A stretch of DNA of 64,000 nt from an uncultured Allomuricauda sp. (GTDB taxonomy: Bacteria; Bacteroidota; Bacteroidia; Flavobacteriales; Flavobacteriaceae): contig NZ_CANMUU010000002.1 of the NCBI RefSeq assembly GCF_947501165.1, positions 1,240,001 through 1,304,000 on the forward strand, in the 5' to 3' direction. The translations under genes and the position numbers were made by a program. This document shows, in pieces, positions 53,501 through 62,741 of the stretch; the first letter of the stretch is position 1, and every line of letters begins with the position of its first letter. The notes under the pieces are model-generated. The model was given only the letters and a program-made list of their open reading frames with translations, did not search any database and had not been told where the DNA came from.

Positions 53501-55970
53501 TGCTTCGCTTTTAAGGTCTTTTATATTAGGATGGCTTTTTTTCACTTCTTTCATTTGCAAAGCCCAAGATGCCATTATTACCGGAATTGTACTGGATGAA
53601 AATCAGATTCCTCTTTCTGGAGTGAACATAACCTCCAGGAATCAAGGAACGAGTACGGACGAAAGTGGCTATTATCTACTTCGCATAACCGCCGAAATTA
53701 AAACCACAGTACGTTTTACACATATCGGACACAAGGAAGTGGTTTTGGAAGATTTAGTTCTTACCACCAACGAAACATTTGAGTTCAATCCTGTACTAAA
53801 AACGGATGCTATTCAAATAGCTGGTGTTTCGGTTTCTCCTTCTGGGGAAAAAAGAGTGGATGGAATTACCACAATTGCACCTGAAATAGTTCGGAACATT
53901 CCTGGAGCAAATACTGGGGTTGAAAATATTCTGAAACTACTCCCGGGTGTTTCCTTCAATAATGAACTGAGCACACAATATAATGTACGAGGTGGTAATT
54001 TTGATGAAAATTTAGTCTATGTCAATGGTATCCAAGTGTATCGCCCATTTCTAGTCAGATCCGCACAACAAGAAGGGTTAAGCTTTGTAAATAGTGACAT
54101 GGTAACTGATGTGTACTTTTCCTCGGGAGGATTTCAGGCTAAGTATGGTGATAAAATGTCGTCAGTCCTGGATATTTCATATAAAGAACCTACTGCTTTT
54201 GGACTTCGGGTTCAAGGGAGTCTTTTGGGAGCAAGTTCCACTTTAGAAACCATTTCAAAAAATAAAAAATGGACCACTTTGACCGGGGTTCGGTATAGAG
54301 ACAACAGCCTTTTTGTGAACAGTCAGCAAACCAATACCAATTTCAATCCCTCTTTTCTGGATTTGCAAAATTTTATGACCTACCGCTTTTCCAAAAAATT
54401 CCATCTTAGCTTTTTGGGTTCCTATGCTATCAACAATTATAAAAACGAACCTCTCAATAGACAAACCAATTTTGGAACCATTAACGACCCTAGAGCACTT
54501 ATCGTTTTTTATGAAGGGCAAGAAAACAATCGCTACGAAAATACTTTAGGTGCAATTAAAGCAGATTTTTTTATCAATGAGCACACAAAGGCGGATGTCG
54601 CAGCCTCAATCTACCATACACAGGAAGAAGAATTTTCAGATATCATAGCCACATATGAATTGGGTGATGTAAATACAAATTTGGCAAACCCCTCCTTAGG
54701 GGAAGTTACTACTTCCAGAGGTGTGGGGTCCCAACAGTCCCGAGCAAGAAACCAATTGGATGCTTTGATATTCAATCTAAACCATCAGGGGCGTTATCAA
54801 AAAAATGGAAATGCTTTGGAATGGGGTGCTCGATTAACCCACGAAGATTTTAGGGACCAGCTTAGAGAGGCAGAATTTCTGGATTCAGCAGGTTTTTTTA
54901 TTAGACCTCCAAACCCAGAATTTATAAACAACCAACCTGAAGAACCTTTTGAGGGCGATATTGAGCCTTTTGAGAGTGTCCGAGCTACCAATTTTACCAA
55001 GACCAATCGCTTGGCAGCTTTTTTACAATACAGCAAACAAACCCTATGGAAAAGTCATGATGTCTATTTCAACCTTGGCTTTAGACTGCAACACTGGGTC
55101 TTGAGCGGAGACGGTTTTGAACCAAATGCCCAAACTCTTTTTAGTCCCCGGGCCCAATTTTCAATAAAACCAGACTGGAAAAGCGATATTCTGTTTCGAT
55201 TGGCCATTGGCAGCTATCAACAGCCTCCTTTGTACAGAGAGCTACGTGATATTACCGGAAACATCAATCCCGAGGTGCGCGCACAAAAATCAATACATTA
55301 TGTGTTGGGAAGCGAATACAGTTTTAACCTTTGGGACAGACCGTTCACTCTTATTGGTGAAGCGTATTATAAAGATTTGACAGATGTAAATCCTTTTGCC
55401 ATTGAAGATGTCCGAATCCGCTATGCGGCACAAAACAATGCTGTTGCTTATGCCGCTGGTTTTGATTTTCGTTTAAACGGAGCATTCGTTCCTGGAACGG
55501 AATCTTGGGTAAGTCTGGGGTTTTTAAAAACCGAAGAAAATATTGATGATAGAGGGTACATTTCACGACCTACGGACCAACGATTGAAATTTGCTGTACT
55601 CTTCCAAGATTACGTCCCCAATATACCTAGCTTGAGAATGTATCTGAACCTAGTTTACCAAACAGGTGTTCCAGGAGGTTCGCCCAACAATGCAGACCCC
55701 TATGATTTTCAGAATAGATTAAGAGATTACAGAAGGGCAGATCTAGGAATTTCATATATTTTTGCAGATGGAAAAACCAGCCACCCCAAAGGGCATTGGT
55801 TACATAAAATCAAAGAGTTGAGTGCAGGTTTTGAAATTTTCAACATGTTCAATAATCAAAATTCCATTACAAATACTTTTGTCCGGGATGTTGATACGCA
55901 ACAACAATTTGCCGTGCCCAATTTTCTTACGAGTAGAGTTTTTAATCTTAAGTTTGCCCTCCGGTTATAA
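53475..55970 (+). CDS. TonB-dependent receptor (carboxypeptidase-regulatory-like domain plus barrel)
   Basis: The frame is open from 53397, but the first sensible start is TTG 53475 (then NKPSSVNNASLL and a signal peptide FTSFICKAQD), giving 831 residues with a 26-nt overlap with the M23 gene; ATG 53454 is an alternative. A beta-sandwich domain (TGIVLDENQIPLSGVNITSRN, about residues 35-120) is followed by the plug (NVRGGNFDENLVYVNGIQVYRPF) and the outer-membrane barrel, which ends in a terminal aromatic strand (NLKFALRL). It imports an unknown substrate with TonB energy; no SusD partner is adjacent. Confidence 0.88.
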   Translation: MNKPSSVNNASLLRSFILGWLFFTSFICKAQDAIITGIVLDENQIPLSGVNITSRNQGTSTDESGYYLLRITAEIKTTVRFTHIGHKEVVLEDLVLTTNETFEFNPVLKTDAIQIAGVSVSPSGEKRVDGITTIAPEIVRNIPGANTGVENILKLLPGVSFNNELSTQYNVRGGNFDENLVYVNGIQVYRPFLVRSAQQEGLSFVNSDMVTDVYFSSGGFQAKYGDKMSSVLDISYKEPTAFGLRVQGSLLGASSTLETISKNKKWTTLTGVRYRDNSLFVNSQQTNTNFNPSFLDLQNFMTYRFSKKFHLSFLGSYAINNYKNEPLNRQTNFGTINDPRALIVFYEGQENNRYENTLGAIKADFFINEHTKADVAASIYHTQEEEFSDIIATYELGDVNTNLANPSLGEVTTSRGVGSQQSRARNQLDALIFNLNHQGRYQKNGNALEWGARLTHEDFRDQLREAEFLDSAGFFIRPPNPEFINNQPEEPFEGDIEPFESVRATNFTKTNRLAAFLQYSKQTLWKSHDVYFNLGFRLQHWVLSGDGFEPNAQTLFSPRAQFSIKPDWKSDILFRLAIGSYQQPPLYRELRDITGNINPEVRAQKSIHYVLGSEYSFNLWDRPFTLIGEAYYKDLTDVNPFAIEDVRIRYAAQNNAVAYAAGFDFRLNGAFVPGTESWVSLGFLKTEENIDDRGYISRPTDQRLKFAVLFQDYVPNIPSLRMYLNLVYQTGVPGGSPNNADPYDFQNRLRDYRRADLGISYIFADGKTSHPKGHWLHKIKELSAGFEIFNMFNNQNSITNTFVRDVDTQQQFAVPNFLTSRVFNLKFALRL

Positions 55971-55987
55971 TTCGAACCTTTAAGTAG

Positions 55988-56659
55988 ATGATGAAGCAAT
56001 TTTTTTTCTTTTTTGTGCTAATGAGTGTAGTTCAGGTTTCTGCACAAAAAAATATCTACGAAAATCGCAGATTTGAGGAACTAACTGAAAATCATGAGGT
56101 ATTGGCTATAGTGCCCTTTATTGCCAATTTGGATTTAGAACAAAAAGTTCCATCCACAGAACTCAAGAAGCTTGCAGAAAAAGAGGGATATGCCGTGCAA
56201 AATGCGTTGGAAACGTATTTCTCAAAAAGAAAGAAAAGAAAAAAATTCAATGTTGATTTTCAGAATATTGAAGATACCAATGCGGTGCTCAGCCAAAACG
56301 GTATAGATTATGGCAATTTGGACATCTACACCACCAAACAACTCTGCGAAATTTTAAAAGTGGATGGAATCATCAGCGGAAACTTAAATCTGAATATATT
56401 GCTGTCCAAAGGTGTCCCCACTGATTTTAGCTTTTTGGATTATTTCAGCGGAGATGCAAATTATGGTCGTATTGGTGTAAAAGTCAGTGATGGTGAAACA
56501 GGTAAGCTTCTTTGGAAATACGAAAAAGCAATTACCAAAAAAACCGGAAAAAACACAACCGAGCTCATAGACAGAATGATGAAGCTAGCTTCAAGAAAAT
56601 TTCCCTACGACAAGGAAAAAAAGCGAAAAAAGAAAATCAACCAGCAGCAAACTCCTTGA
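55988..56659 (+). CDS. Secreted hypothetical protein
   Basis: This 223-residue protein has a Phe-rich signal peptide (FFFFFVLMSVVQVSAQ). Its start could be the second ATG at 55991. A globular middle with ILKVDGIISGNLNLNILLSKGVP suggests a GNA1162/CsgG-like lipoprotein fold, but this is weak. It ends with a very basic tail (KEKKRKKKINQQQ). Its last 23 nt overlap the convergent cysteine desulfurase gene. The function is unknown. Confidence 0.7.
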   Translation: MMKQFFFFFVLMSVVQVSAQKNIYENRRFEELTENHEVLAIVPFIANLDLEQKVPSTELKKLAEKEGYAVQNALETYFSKRKKRKKFNVDFQNIEDTNAVLSQNGIDYGNLDIYTTKQLCEILKVDGIISGNLNLNILLSKGVPTDFSFLDYFSGDANYGRIGVKVSDGETGKLLWKYEKAITKKTGKNTTELIDRMMKLASRKFPYDKEKKRKKKINQQQTP

Positions 56660-57785
56660 GCACACCGATAGTGTAATCTAGTTCCTCTTTAGTATTGTAT
56701 TTTGAAAAAGAAAAGCGAATGGAGGGTTTTTCCAACTCTTCCGCATTCAAAATCTCTTGTAGTACGTGGGAGCCCAAATTGCTTCCAGACTGGCAAGCGC
56801 TTCCTTTGGAGCAAGCAATTCCCTTCATATCCAAATGAAACAATAGCATCAAAGCTTTCTGTTTGTCAAAAGGTAGTCGCACATTGGTCAACGTGTACGT
56901 GCTTTTCTCCAAATCCCCAGAAAGGCCATTAAACTCAACCTCGGGTAATTCTTGCTTTATCTTATTTACAAAATACGCCTTCAATTCCTTAACAGCTTTA
57001 CTTTCTGACTCCAAGTTCTCATAAGCCTTGATGAAAGCTTCTTCCAATCCAACTATATTGTGAAAGGGTTCTGTTCCAGCACGATACCCTCGCTCTTGAG
57101 AGCCTCCAAAAATCAAAGGTTTCAATCCAGAGTTTTTACGAATAAATGCAAAACCTATCCCTTTTGGTCCGTGAAACTTATGTGCTGCTGCAGTAAAAAA
57201 GTCTATAGGAACTTCAGTTACATCCCATGGATAATGGCCCACAGATTGAACGGTATCTGAATGAAATAAAGCTCCATTTTCGGAACAAAGTTTTCCAATA
57301 TGTTCAATGTCAATAATGTTTCCTATTTCATTGTTGACATGCATCAGACTTACCAGTTTCTTGGAATCATCAGCTTTTAAAAGCGTTTCCAAGTGACCTA
57401 TTTCTGGGTTGCCATCCCTATTTAAATCCACAAATTGAAGTTGGATCCCATACTCGTTTTCCAATTCTTCAGCGGTATGCAATACAGCATGGTGCTCTAT
57501 TTTGGTAGTAATTATGGTCTTTACCCCTAAATCACGAACCGCACAACGTAAAATCATATTGTCTGCTTCCGTACCCCCTGAAGTAAATATAATTTCGGAA
57601 GGGTGGGCATTCATCATCTTCGCTATGGTCTTTCGGGCTTGTTCCACTTCAGTTTTGGCAGTTCTTCCAAAACTATGGGTAGAAGAAGGGTTTCCGTAAT
57701 GGGCACTTAAAGCCTCGTGCATGCGTTGTATCACCTCTTCCCTAATCTGGGTAGTGGCCGCATTGTCCAAGTAAACTTTTTGCAT
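56637..57785 (-). CDS. Cysteine desulfurase family protein
   Basis: This 382-residue protein is an aminotransferase class V enzyme with the PLP-binding Lys203 (AAAHKFHGPKG), the His-containing IEHHAVLHTAEEL, and the catalytic Cys loop SKGSACQSG (Cys331). It resembles IscS/NifS-type enzymes that provide sulfur for Fe-S clusters and thio-modified tRNA. No scaffold gene is adjacent, so the specific role (Isc, Suf or NifS-like) is open. It is convergent with the secreted protein gene. Confidence 0.9.
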   Translation of the reverse strand: MQKVYLDNAATTQIREEVIQRMHEALSAHYGNPSSTHSFGRTAKTEVEQARKTIAKMMNAHPSEIIFTSGGTEADNMILRCAVRDLGVKTIITTKIEHHAVLHTAEELENEYGIQLQFVDLNRDGNPEIGHLETLLKADDSKKLVSLMHVNNEIGNIIDIEHIGKLCSENGALFHSDTVQSVGHYPWDVTEVPIDFFTAAAHKFHGPKGIGFAFIRKNSGLKPLIFGGSQERGYRAGTEPFHNIVGLEEAFIKAYENLESESKAVKELKAYFVNKIKQELPEVEFNGLSGDLEKSTYTLTNVRLPFDKQKALMLLFHLDMKGIACSKGSACQSGSNLGSHVLQEILNAEELEKPSIRFSFSKYNTKEELDYTIGVLKEFAAG

Positions 57786-57851
57786 GTATCAGCTATCAAA
57801 TTTGATTTTTCAAAAATAGGCCAAATGCGTTAATTTCTTTTAAAGAATTCC

Positions 57852-57880
57852 TTGGTTTGATTTGTATTCAATTAAATTTG
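57852..57880 (+). promoter_or_regulatory. Possible Bacteroidota promoter giving a leaderless transcript
   Basis: TTG (57852) and TAAATTTG (57873-57880) are spaced 18 nt apart and match the -33/-7 pattern. The -7 box ends only 4 nt before the ATG at 57885, so the transcript would start at or very near the start codon. Confidence 0.35.
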
Positions 57881-57884
57881 GCCC

Positions 57885-58421
57885 ATGAAGAAAATTTTGT
57901 TCTCCTTGGCAGGCTTGGCAAGTTTGATTGCATGTAGTGATGGTGATCTGCAAATTGAAACCATCGATTTCAATAGTGTTGCTGTGGAATCTTGTGATAG
58001 TCCGGTGACTACCTCTACTACACTTTTATTTAAAGTTAATGAGAGCGAAGCCTTAATTCTGGAGTTACAAACTGGAGTATTGGACAATGGCGTGGTTGGA
58101 GAAACCATTACTACTGAAAGTTCAGTTTCGAGCCAGTCCTCACTTATATATCGTATTTTTTCAGACGGTATTACATCCAGTTATTTTTGTGATGCTATTC
58201 CACCCGCAACACCCACTGTGTTAGAAGAGATTGAAGCTCAAGATGGTATGGTCATTATCGAGACAACAGCAAATGAGGACAATACAAGCTTTGTTCATAC
58301 CATAAGCTTGAGTGGCATTTCCTTTGTAAATGAGGCTGGGGAGCGAATAACCAATTTGGCCGTTGATGAGTTTGGTGATGTAACAACAGTAATACCCACG
58401 GAAACTGAAGAGACCAACTAG
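57885..58421 (+). CDS. Lipoprotein of unknown function
   Basis: This 178-residue protein has a lipoprotein signal (GLASLIAC, Cys17) and a mature part rich in Thr, Ser and Val strands, with two Cys pairs (SCDSP and YFCDAI). It is an acidic, beta-rich domain without a known family. Its last 4 nt overlap the convergent Smr gene. Outer-membrane or periplasmic location is inferred from the lipoprotein signal. Confidence 0.7.
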   Translation: MKKILFSLAGLASLIACSDGDLQIETIDFNSVAVESCDSPVTTSTTLLFKVNESEALILELQTGVLDNGVVGETITTESSVSSQSSLIYRIFSDGITSSYFCDAIPPATPTVLEEIEAQDGMVIIETTANEDNTSFVHTISLSGISFVNEAGERITNLAVDEFGDVTTVIPTETEETN

Positions 58422-58963
58422 GGATTCTGATAAATATAAACTTCAGTGGCCCCTAATCCATATTTTTGGTATTCCGCATCATAGAATTTTAGGTTATCGT
58501 ACTTTTTGAAGAGATAGTATAGTTCTTCCTTAAGTACTCCCTCACCTACTCCATGAATAAACACCACTTTCTGGATTCTTTTTCTTATGGCAAAATCCAA
58601 TTGCCGCTTTGCAGTTTCCATTTGGATGTTCAACATATCGAAATTTGACATGCCCCGTGTGGATTTCACTAAATTATGGATGTGAAGGTCCACTTCCATT
58701 TTGGGCATATTCCTTTCTTTGGGTTTTACTGTGGCTAAGTTCTTTTTCTTGGGAATTTCCTTTTCCGTTTTGACTTTAGCTGCCTCGAAATTGGTTACAG
58801 TAATTGCTCCTCCAACTTTAACCAGTTCAGATGCTTCATATTCCATTGAAAACCCATCTTCAAGGAGCACCTTAATTAAATCTCCGTTCACTGCTTCCAC
58901 AACGCCTTGGACAGAATCATCCAACACTTCCACTTTATCACCTACCCCAAAATCTGACATCAT
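58418..58963 (-). CDS. DUF2027/Smr domain protein
   Basis: This 181-residue protein has an N-terminal DUF2027 beta domain (FGVGDKVEVLDDSVQGVVEAVNGD) and a C-terminal Smr domain (VDLHIHNL, then KVVFIHGVGEGVLKEEL, about residues 90-178). Smr domains are nucleases acting on DNA branch structures or stalled ribosome mRNA. The LDLH motif is here VDLH. It is convergent with the lipoprotein gene. Confidence 0.88.
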   Translation of the reverse strand: MMSDFGVGDKVEVLDDSVQGVVEAVNGDLIKVLLEDGFSMEYEASELVKVGGAITVTNFEAAKVKTEKEIPKKKNLATVKPKERNMPKMEVDLHIHNLVKSTRGMSNFDMLNIQMETAKRQLDFAIRKRIQKVVFIHGVGEGVLKEELYYLFKKYDNLKFYDAEYQKYGLGATEVYIYQNP

Positions 58964-59030
58964 AACAGTTTGTTAAAAAAAATCAATCGAAAGTGCAAAA
59001 ATAATGGTAATTTTCGATGCCTAAGTTCAC

Positions 59031-59351
59031 ATGATGAAACCAATAATTACCACATTGTTAATTCATAGCGAAAGGTACATGATGCCCTGCCTGAACAAAA
59101 AAATGTTTGGAGTGGAATGCCCGGGATGCGGTTTACAACGTTCACTGGATTTATTGTTACATGGTGAGTTTTTGGCAGCCTTTAAGATGTATCCGGCTAT
59201 TTATCCGATGATTTTTTTGCTTCTTTTTTTAGGCTCTACTTTGTTTGTAAAATTCAAACATGTGGTTTTTTTGAAATGGTTCTTCATAACGATAACAGTC
59301 GGAACCATTATCGTAAGCTACTTACTAAAAATGAATAATCTTTTCAACTAA
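59031..59351 (+). CDS. DUF2752 membrane protein 1
   Basis: This 106-residue membrane protein has the DUF2752 Cys motif CPGCGLQRSLDLLLHGEF (residues about 28-46), three hydrophobic segments and an N-terminal MMKPIITTLLIHSERYMMPC. DUF2752 proteins have no known function; they recur near CD225/CCC-motif genes in this phylum. It starts a plus-strand cluster of four small membrane-protein genes. Confidence 0.82.
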   Translation: MMKPIITTLLIHSERYMMPCLNKKMFGVECPGCGLQRSLDLLLHGEFLAAFKMYPAIYPMIFLLLFLGSTLFVKFKHVVFLKWFFITITVGTIIVSYLLKMNNLFN

Positions 59352-59363
59352 AAATCAATACAA

Positions 59364-59690
59364 ATGGAACAACAAAAATTACCAAATTCAACGTTGATAT
59401 TAGTCTTCGGCATAATATCCATTGTAACCTGCTGTTGTTATGGCGTACTTGGGCTTATTTTTGGTGTCATAGCTCTGGTTTTAGCCAACAAAGCCATCAA
59501 GCTATATGCTGAAAATCCAGAAATGTACGATGGAATTAAGAATGTAAAAACTGGAAAAACATTAGCCATTATAGGTATTGTTTTAAACGTAATTTACTTG
59601 TTAATGACTATCTGGGCCATTTCTACTTTTGGATGGGAAAATCTTCAGGATCCAGAAAGAATTCAAGAACTATTAGAACAGTATCAATAA
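59364..59690 (+). CDS. CCC-motif membrane protein
   Basis: This 108-residue protein has a hydrophobic segment with CCC (IVTCCCYGVLGLIFGVIALVL, broken at about residues 20-41), a charged loop (KTGKTLAIIGIVLN) and a second hydrophobic segment, followed by a polar tail. This is the pattern called the CCC-motif membrane protein in Bacteroidota. It lies 12 nt after DUF2752-1 and 27 nt before the CD225 gene. Confidence 0.82.
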   Translation: MEQQKLPNSTLILVFGIISIVTCCCYGVLGLIFGVIALVLANKAIKLYAENPEMYDGIKNVKTGKTLAIIGIVLNVIYLLMTIWAISTFGWENLQDPERIQELLEQYQ

Positions 59691-59717
59691 AACAGATTTT
59701 AACCAATAATTTATAAC

Positions 59718-60002
59718 ATGGAAAATAATTCAGGACTGCCACCAAAACCAGACAATTATCTAGTTTGGGCCATTCTAAGTACGGTTTTTTGCTGCCTGCC
59801 CACGGGTATAGCCAGTATTATATTTGCCAGCAAAGTGAATGAGGCCTATGCTAGGGGAGAATATGAGGAGGCGGCAAAAGCATCCAAGAATGCCAAAACT
59901 TGGGCTCTTATTGGAGCTGGCGCTGCTATATTCATTTGGATCATATACTTCGCCTTTTTTGGTTTTGCCCTTTTTGCAGGCCTTTCTGATGCAGGGTATT
60001 AG
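59718..60002 (+). CDS. CD225/dispanin-like membrane protein
   Basis: This 94-residue protein has two hydrophobic segments flanking a Cys pair (LSTVFCCLPTGIASIIFASKV) and the loop YARGEYEEAAKASKNAKTWALIG. It resembles CD225/dispanin (IFITM-like) domains: AxxC-C-L-P-T-G-x-A-x-I followed by an A-K-x-W-x-x-I-G helix. The bacterial role is unknown; eukaryotic relatives remodel membranes. The gene overlaps the next DUF2752 gene by 14 nt. Confidence 0.82.
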   Translation: MENNSGLPPKPDNYLVWAILSTVFCCLPTGIASIIFASKVNEAYARGEYEEAAKASKNAKTWALIGAGAAIFIWIIYFAFFGFALFAGLSDAGY

Positions 60003-60381
60003 GAAATTGTTTTATTTATGTTTTGGAGTACTGCTTATTTTAGCAGTACTCCTTTTCTTTTCCTATAATCCGGAAACGAACTTGTTTTTTCCAAAATGCC
60101 CGGTAGAGCAGTACATGGGTATCTATTGTTCAGGCTGTGGCTCTCAAAGGGCAGCCCACGACCTCCTGCACTTTAGAATTGTAGAAGTATTCGGGCATAA
60201 TTTCTTATTCCTTCCCTTTTTGGCGCTCGTTATGCAGCATGTGCTATCAAAAACCGGAATTATATCTTCTAAAAGCCTTATTGGTTATCGCTATGCCCCA
60301 ATAGCAATTTTGGTAGTAATTGTAGTTTTTACGGTCTTAAGGAACCTTAAAGGAATCCCATTTGAGTATTTGGCTCCTTAA
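59989..60381 (+). CDS. DUF2752 membrane protein 2
   Basis: The frame is open from 59839, but the ATG at 59989 (MQGIRKLFYLCFGVLLI) opens with a membrane segment and lies at the end of the CD225 gene, giving 130 residues. The DUF2752 Cys motif CSGCGSQRAAHDLLHFRI (about residues 47-64) is intact. Its last 4 nt overlap the convergent recQ gene. It closes a DUF2752-CCC-CD225-DUF2752 cluster. Confidence 0.78.
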   Translation: MQGIRKLFYLCFGVLLILAVLLFFSYNPETNLFFPKCPVEQYMGIYCSGCGSQRAAHDLLHFRIVEVFGHNFLFLPFLALVMQHVLSKTGIISSKSLIGYRYAPIAILVVIVVFTVLRNLKGIPFEYLAP

Positions 60382-62579
60382 TTCGCTACCTCACTAATAA
60401 ACTTGAGTCGGTAGAGGCGTAGCTCCTCATCCTCATAATCGCCTTCAAACTCTTCAACTGCATCAGGGATGGAATCCGTATCTGCTTCTAAAAAGTAATC
60501 GTGGATTTCTTCTTGTTGATCTTCATCCAAAATTTCATCAATCCAATAGGAAATATTCAATTTGGTTCCACTAAAGACTATTTGTTCCATTTCCTTGATG
60601 AGTGCAGGAAGTTCCAATCCCTTGGCCGAAGCAATGTCATCCAAAGGAAGTTTACGGTCCACATTTTGGATTATATACAGTTTTAGTCCTGAATTGGCAC
60701 CGGTACTCTTCACTACCAAATCATCTGGACGAATGATGTCATTCTCTTCTACATACTGTGAAATTAATCCAACAAACGGCTTTCCATATTTTTTTGCCTT
60801 GCCCTCGCCTACCCCGTGAATGTTCAGTAGTTCCTGCATATTAATTGGGTACTTTAAGGCCATATCATCCAACGAAGGGTCTTGAAAAACAACAAAAGGA
60901 GGCACCTGTAGCTTTTTGGCCTCCCTCTTTCTGAGGTCCTTAAGCAATTTCAACAGGTTTTCATCTGCCGCTCCTCCACTCGATTTGCCAGCGGTTATAA
61001 TGCCATTGTTAGATTCTTCGGTATATACATGGTCTTGGGTCATCATAAACGAATTTGGGTTTTCCAAAAACGTTTTGCCCTTATCGGTTAAATGTATAAT
61101 ACCATAACGTTCAATTTCCTTCTTTAGCAAACCTGCTACCAAAACCTGACGGGTTAGCGCCATCCAAAAAGCTTCATCTTTTGAGTGACCAATACCAAAA
61201 AAATCTTTTTCATCTGTTTTGTGGGAAGAAATCATGGCATTTACCTTACCCACCAATATTTTTACAATCTCTTTGGTTTTGAATTTCTCATTGGTCTTTT
61301 GAACCACAGTTAGCAACTTAATGACCTCTTCTTTGGCCTCTTCCTTTTTCTTCGGGTTTCGGGTATTGTCGTCCATATCCGCACCGTCTCCGTTTACCTC
61401 ATCGAATTCTTCACCAAAGTAATGAAGGATAAATTTTCGTCTGGACATGGAAGTCTCTGCGTAGGCAACAATTTCCTGGAGGAGTGCATTCCCGATTTCT
61501 TGTTCTGCCACAGGCTTTCCCGACATAAATTTTTCCAACTTTTCAATATCCTTGTAGGAGTAAAAAGCCAAACAATGTCCTTCGCCACCATCCCTTCCGG
61601 CACGACCTGTTTCTTGATAATAGCTTTCTATACTTTTTGGAATATCATGATGGATAACAAATCGAACATCCGGTTTATCGATACCCATTCCAAAGGCAAT
61701 GGTTGCCACAACAACATCCACCTCTTCCATGAGGAACATGTCCTGATATTTGGAACGTGTTTTGGCATCAAAACCAGCATGATAGGGTACAGCACTGACA
61801 CCATTTACCTGAAGCACCTGCGCAAGTTCTTCCACCCTTTTTCTGCTCAAACAATAAATTATACCAGACTTACCTTGGTTCTGCTTTACAAATCGAATAA
61901 TATCTGCATCAACGTTTTGGGTCTTTGGTCTAACCTCATAAAAAAGATTCGGTCTATTAAACGATGCTTTAAAAACCTTGGCGTCGTTCATCCCCAAATT
62001 TTTAATGATATCTTCCTGGACCTTGGGAGTTGCGGTAGCGGTAAGGCCAATTATCGGAATATCATTCCCTAACCTTCCAATTATACTTTTTAAGTTTCGG
62101 TACTCAGGTCTAAAATCATGGCCCCATTCCGAAATACAATGTGCTTCATCCACGGCAACGAAAGAGAGAGCGACCGAACTCAGAAAATCCACATTTTCTT
62201 CTTTGGTCAATGATTCTGGTGCCACATACAGGAGCTTGGTAACTCCATTACAAATATCTTCCTTAACCTGTTTAACCTCCGTTTTGGTCAATGAAGAGTT
62301 GAGCACATGGGCAATGCCATGCTCTTCTGAAACACCTCGGATGGCATCTACCTGATTTTTCATTAAAGCAATAAGGGGGGAAACTACTATAGCGGTCCCT
62401 TCCTTCATCAAAGCTGGGAGCTGATAACAAAGTGACTTGCCCCCTCCTGTGGGCATAATTACAAAAGTATCTTTGTCTTGTGTAATATTCTTGATAACAT
62501 CTTCCTGAAGACCCTTGAACTGTGAAAATCCAAAATATTTTTTGAGGGACTCAAGTAAGTCGGAGTTTGTAAGACTCAT
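60378..62579 (-). CDS. recQ: ATP-dependent DNA helicase RecQ
   Basis: An upstream ATG at 62606 exists, but MSLTNSDLLESLKKYFG at 62579 is the usual start, giving 733 residues. Helicase motifs are complete: Walker A TGGGKSLCYQ, DEAH (VDEAHCISEWGHDFRPEY) and motif VI QETGRAGRDG. The zinc/RQC region and an HRDC domain (LRKREAKKLQVPPFVVFQDPSLDDMA) follow. The C-terminal tail (about 120 residues after HRDC) is longer than in E. coli RecQ (609 aa), as usual in Bacteroidota. It unwinds DNA during repair and recombination. Confidence 0.95.
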   Translation of the reverse strand: MSLTNSDLLESLKKYFGFSQFKGLQEDVIKNITQDKDTFVIMPTGGGKSLCYQLPALMKEGTAIVVSPLIALMKNQVDAIRGVSEEHGIAHVLNSSLTKTEVKQVKEDICNGVTKLLYVAPESLTKEENVDFLSSVALSFVAVDEAHCISEWGHDFRPEYRNLKSIIGRLGNDIPIIGLTATATPKVQEDIIKNLGMNDAKVFKASFNRPNLFYEVRPKTQNVDADIIRFVKQNQGKSGIIYCLSRKRVEELAQVLQVNGVSAVPYHAGFDAKTRSKYQDMFLMEEVDVVVATIAFGMGIDKPDVRFVIHHDIPKSIESYYQETGRAGRDGGEGHCLAFYSYKDIEKLEKFMSGKPVAEQEIGNALLQEIVAYAETSMSRRKFILHYFGEEFDEVNGDGADMDDNTRNPKKKEEAKEEVIKLLTVVQKTNEKFKTKEIVKILVGKVNAMISSHKTDEKDFFGIGHSKDEAFWMALTRQVLVAGLLKKEIERYGIIHLTDKGKTFLENPNSFMMTQDHVYTEESNNGIITAGKSSGGAADENLLKLLKDLRKREAKKLQVPPFVVFQDPSLDDMALKYPINMQELLNIHGVGEGKAKKYGKPFVGLISQYVEENDIIRPDDLVVKSTGANSGLKLYIIQNVDRKLPLDDIASAKGLELPALIKEMEQIVFSGTKLNISYWIDEILDEDQQEEIHDYFLEADTDSIPDAVEEFEGDYEDEELRLYRLKFISEVAN

Positions 62580-62679
62580 TTCCGTATTTCTGTTTAAACC
62601 TATCAACCATTAAAGAAGAATTTTTCTCCAACATTTAGAACCCTAATTTAACAAAGAGTCACTTTCATCAACACATAAA

Positions 62680-62711
62680 TAGTCTGGTAAAAGATAGTTT
62701 GTTTAGTTTTG
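62680..62711 (+). promoter_or_regulatory. Candidate promoter of kdsD
   Basis: TAGTTTTG (62704-62711) is a perfect TAnnTTTG -7 box. TCTG (62683-62686) lies 17 nt upstream as a weak -33 element. It lies in the gap between the divergent recQ and kdsD genes, 30 nt before the kdsD start. Confidence 0.45.
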
Positions 62712-62741
62712 TAATCTTAAATATAAGACATTCTTTTAGGA

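Noticed and set aside
61422..62072. 216-codon plus-strand ORF opposite recQ
   Set aside because: It is a shadow of the complete recQ frame and shows no domain.
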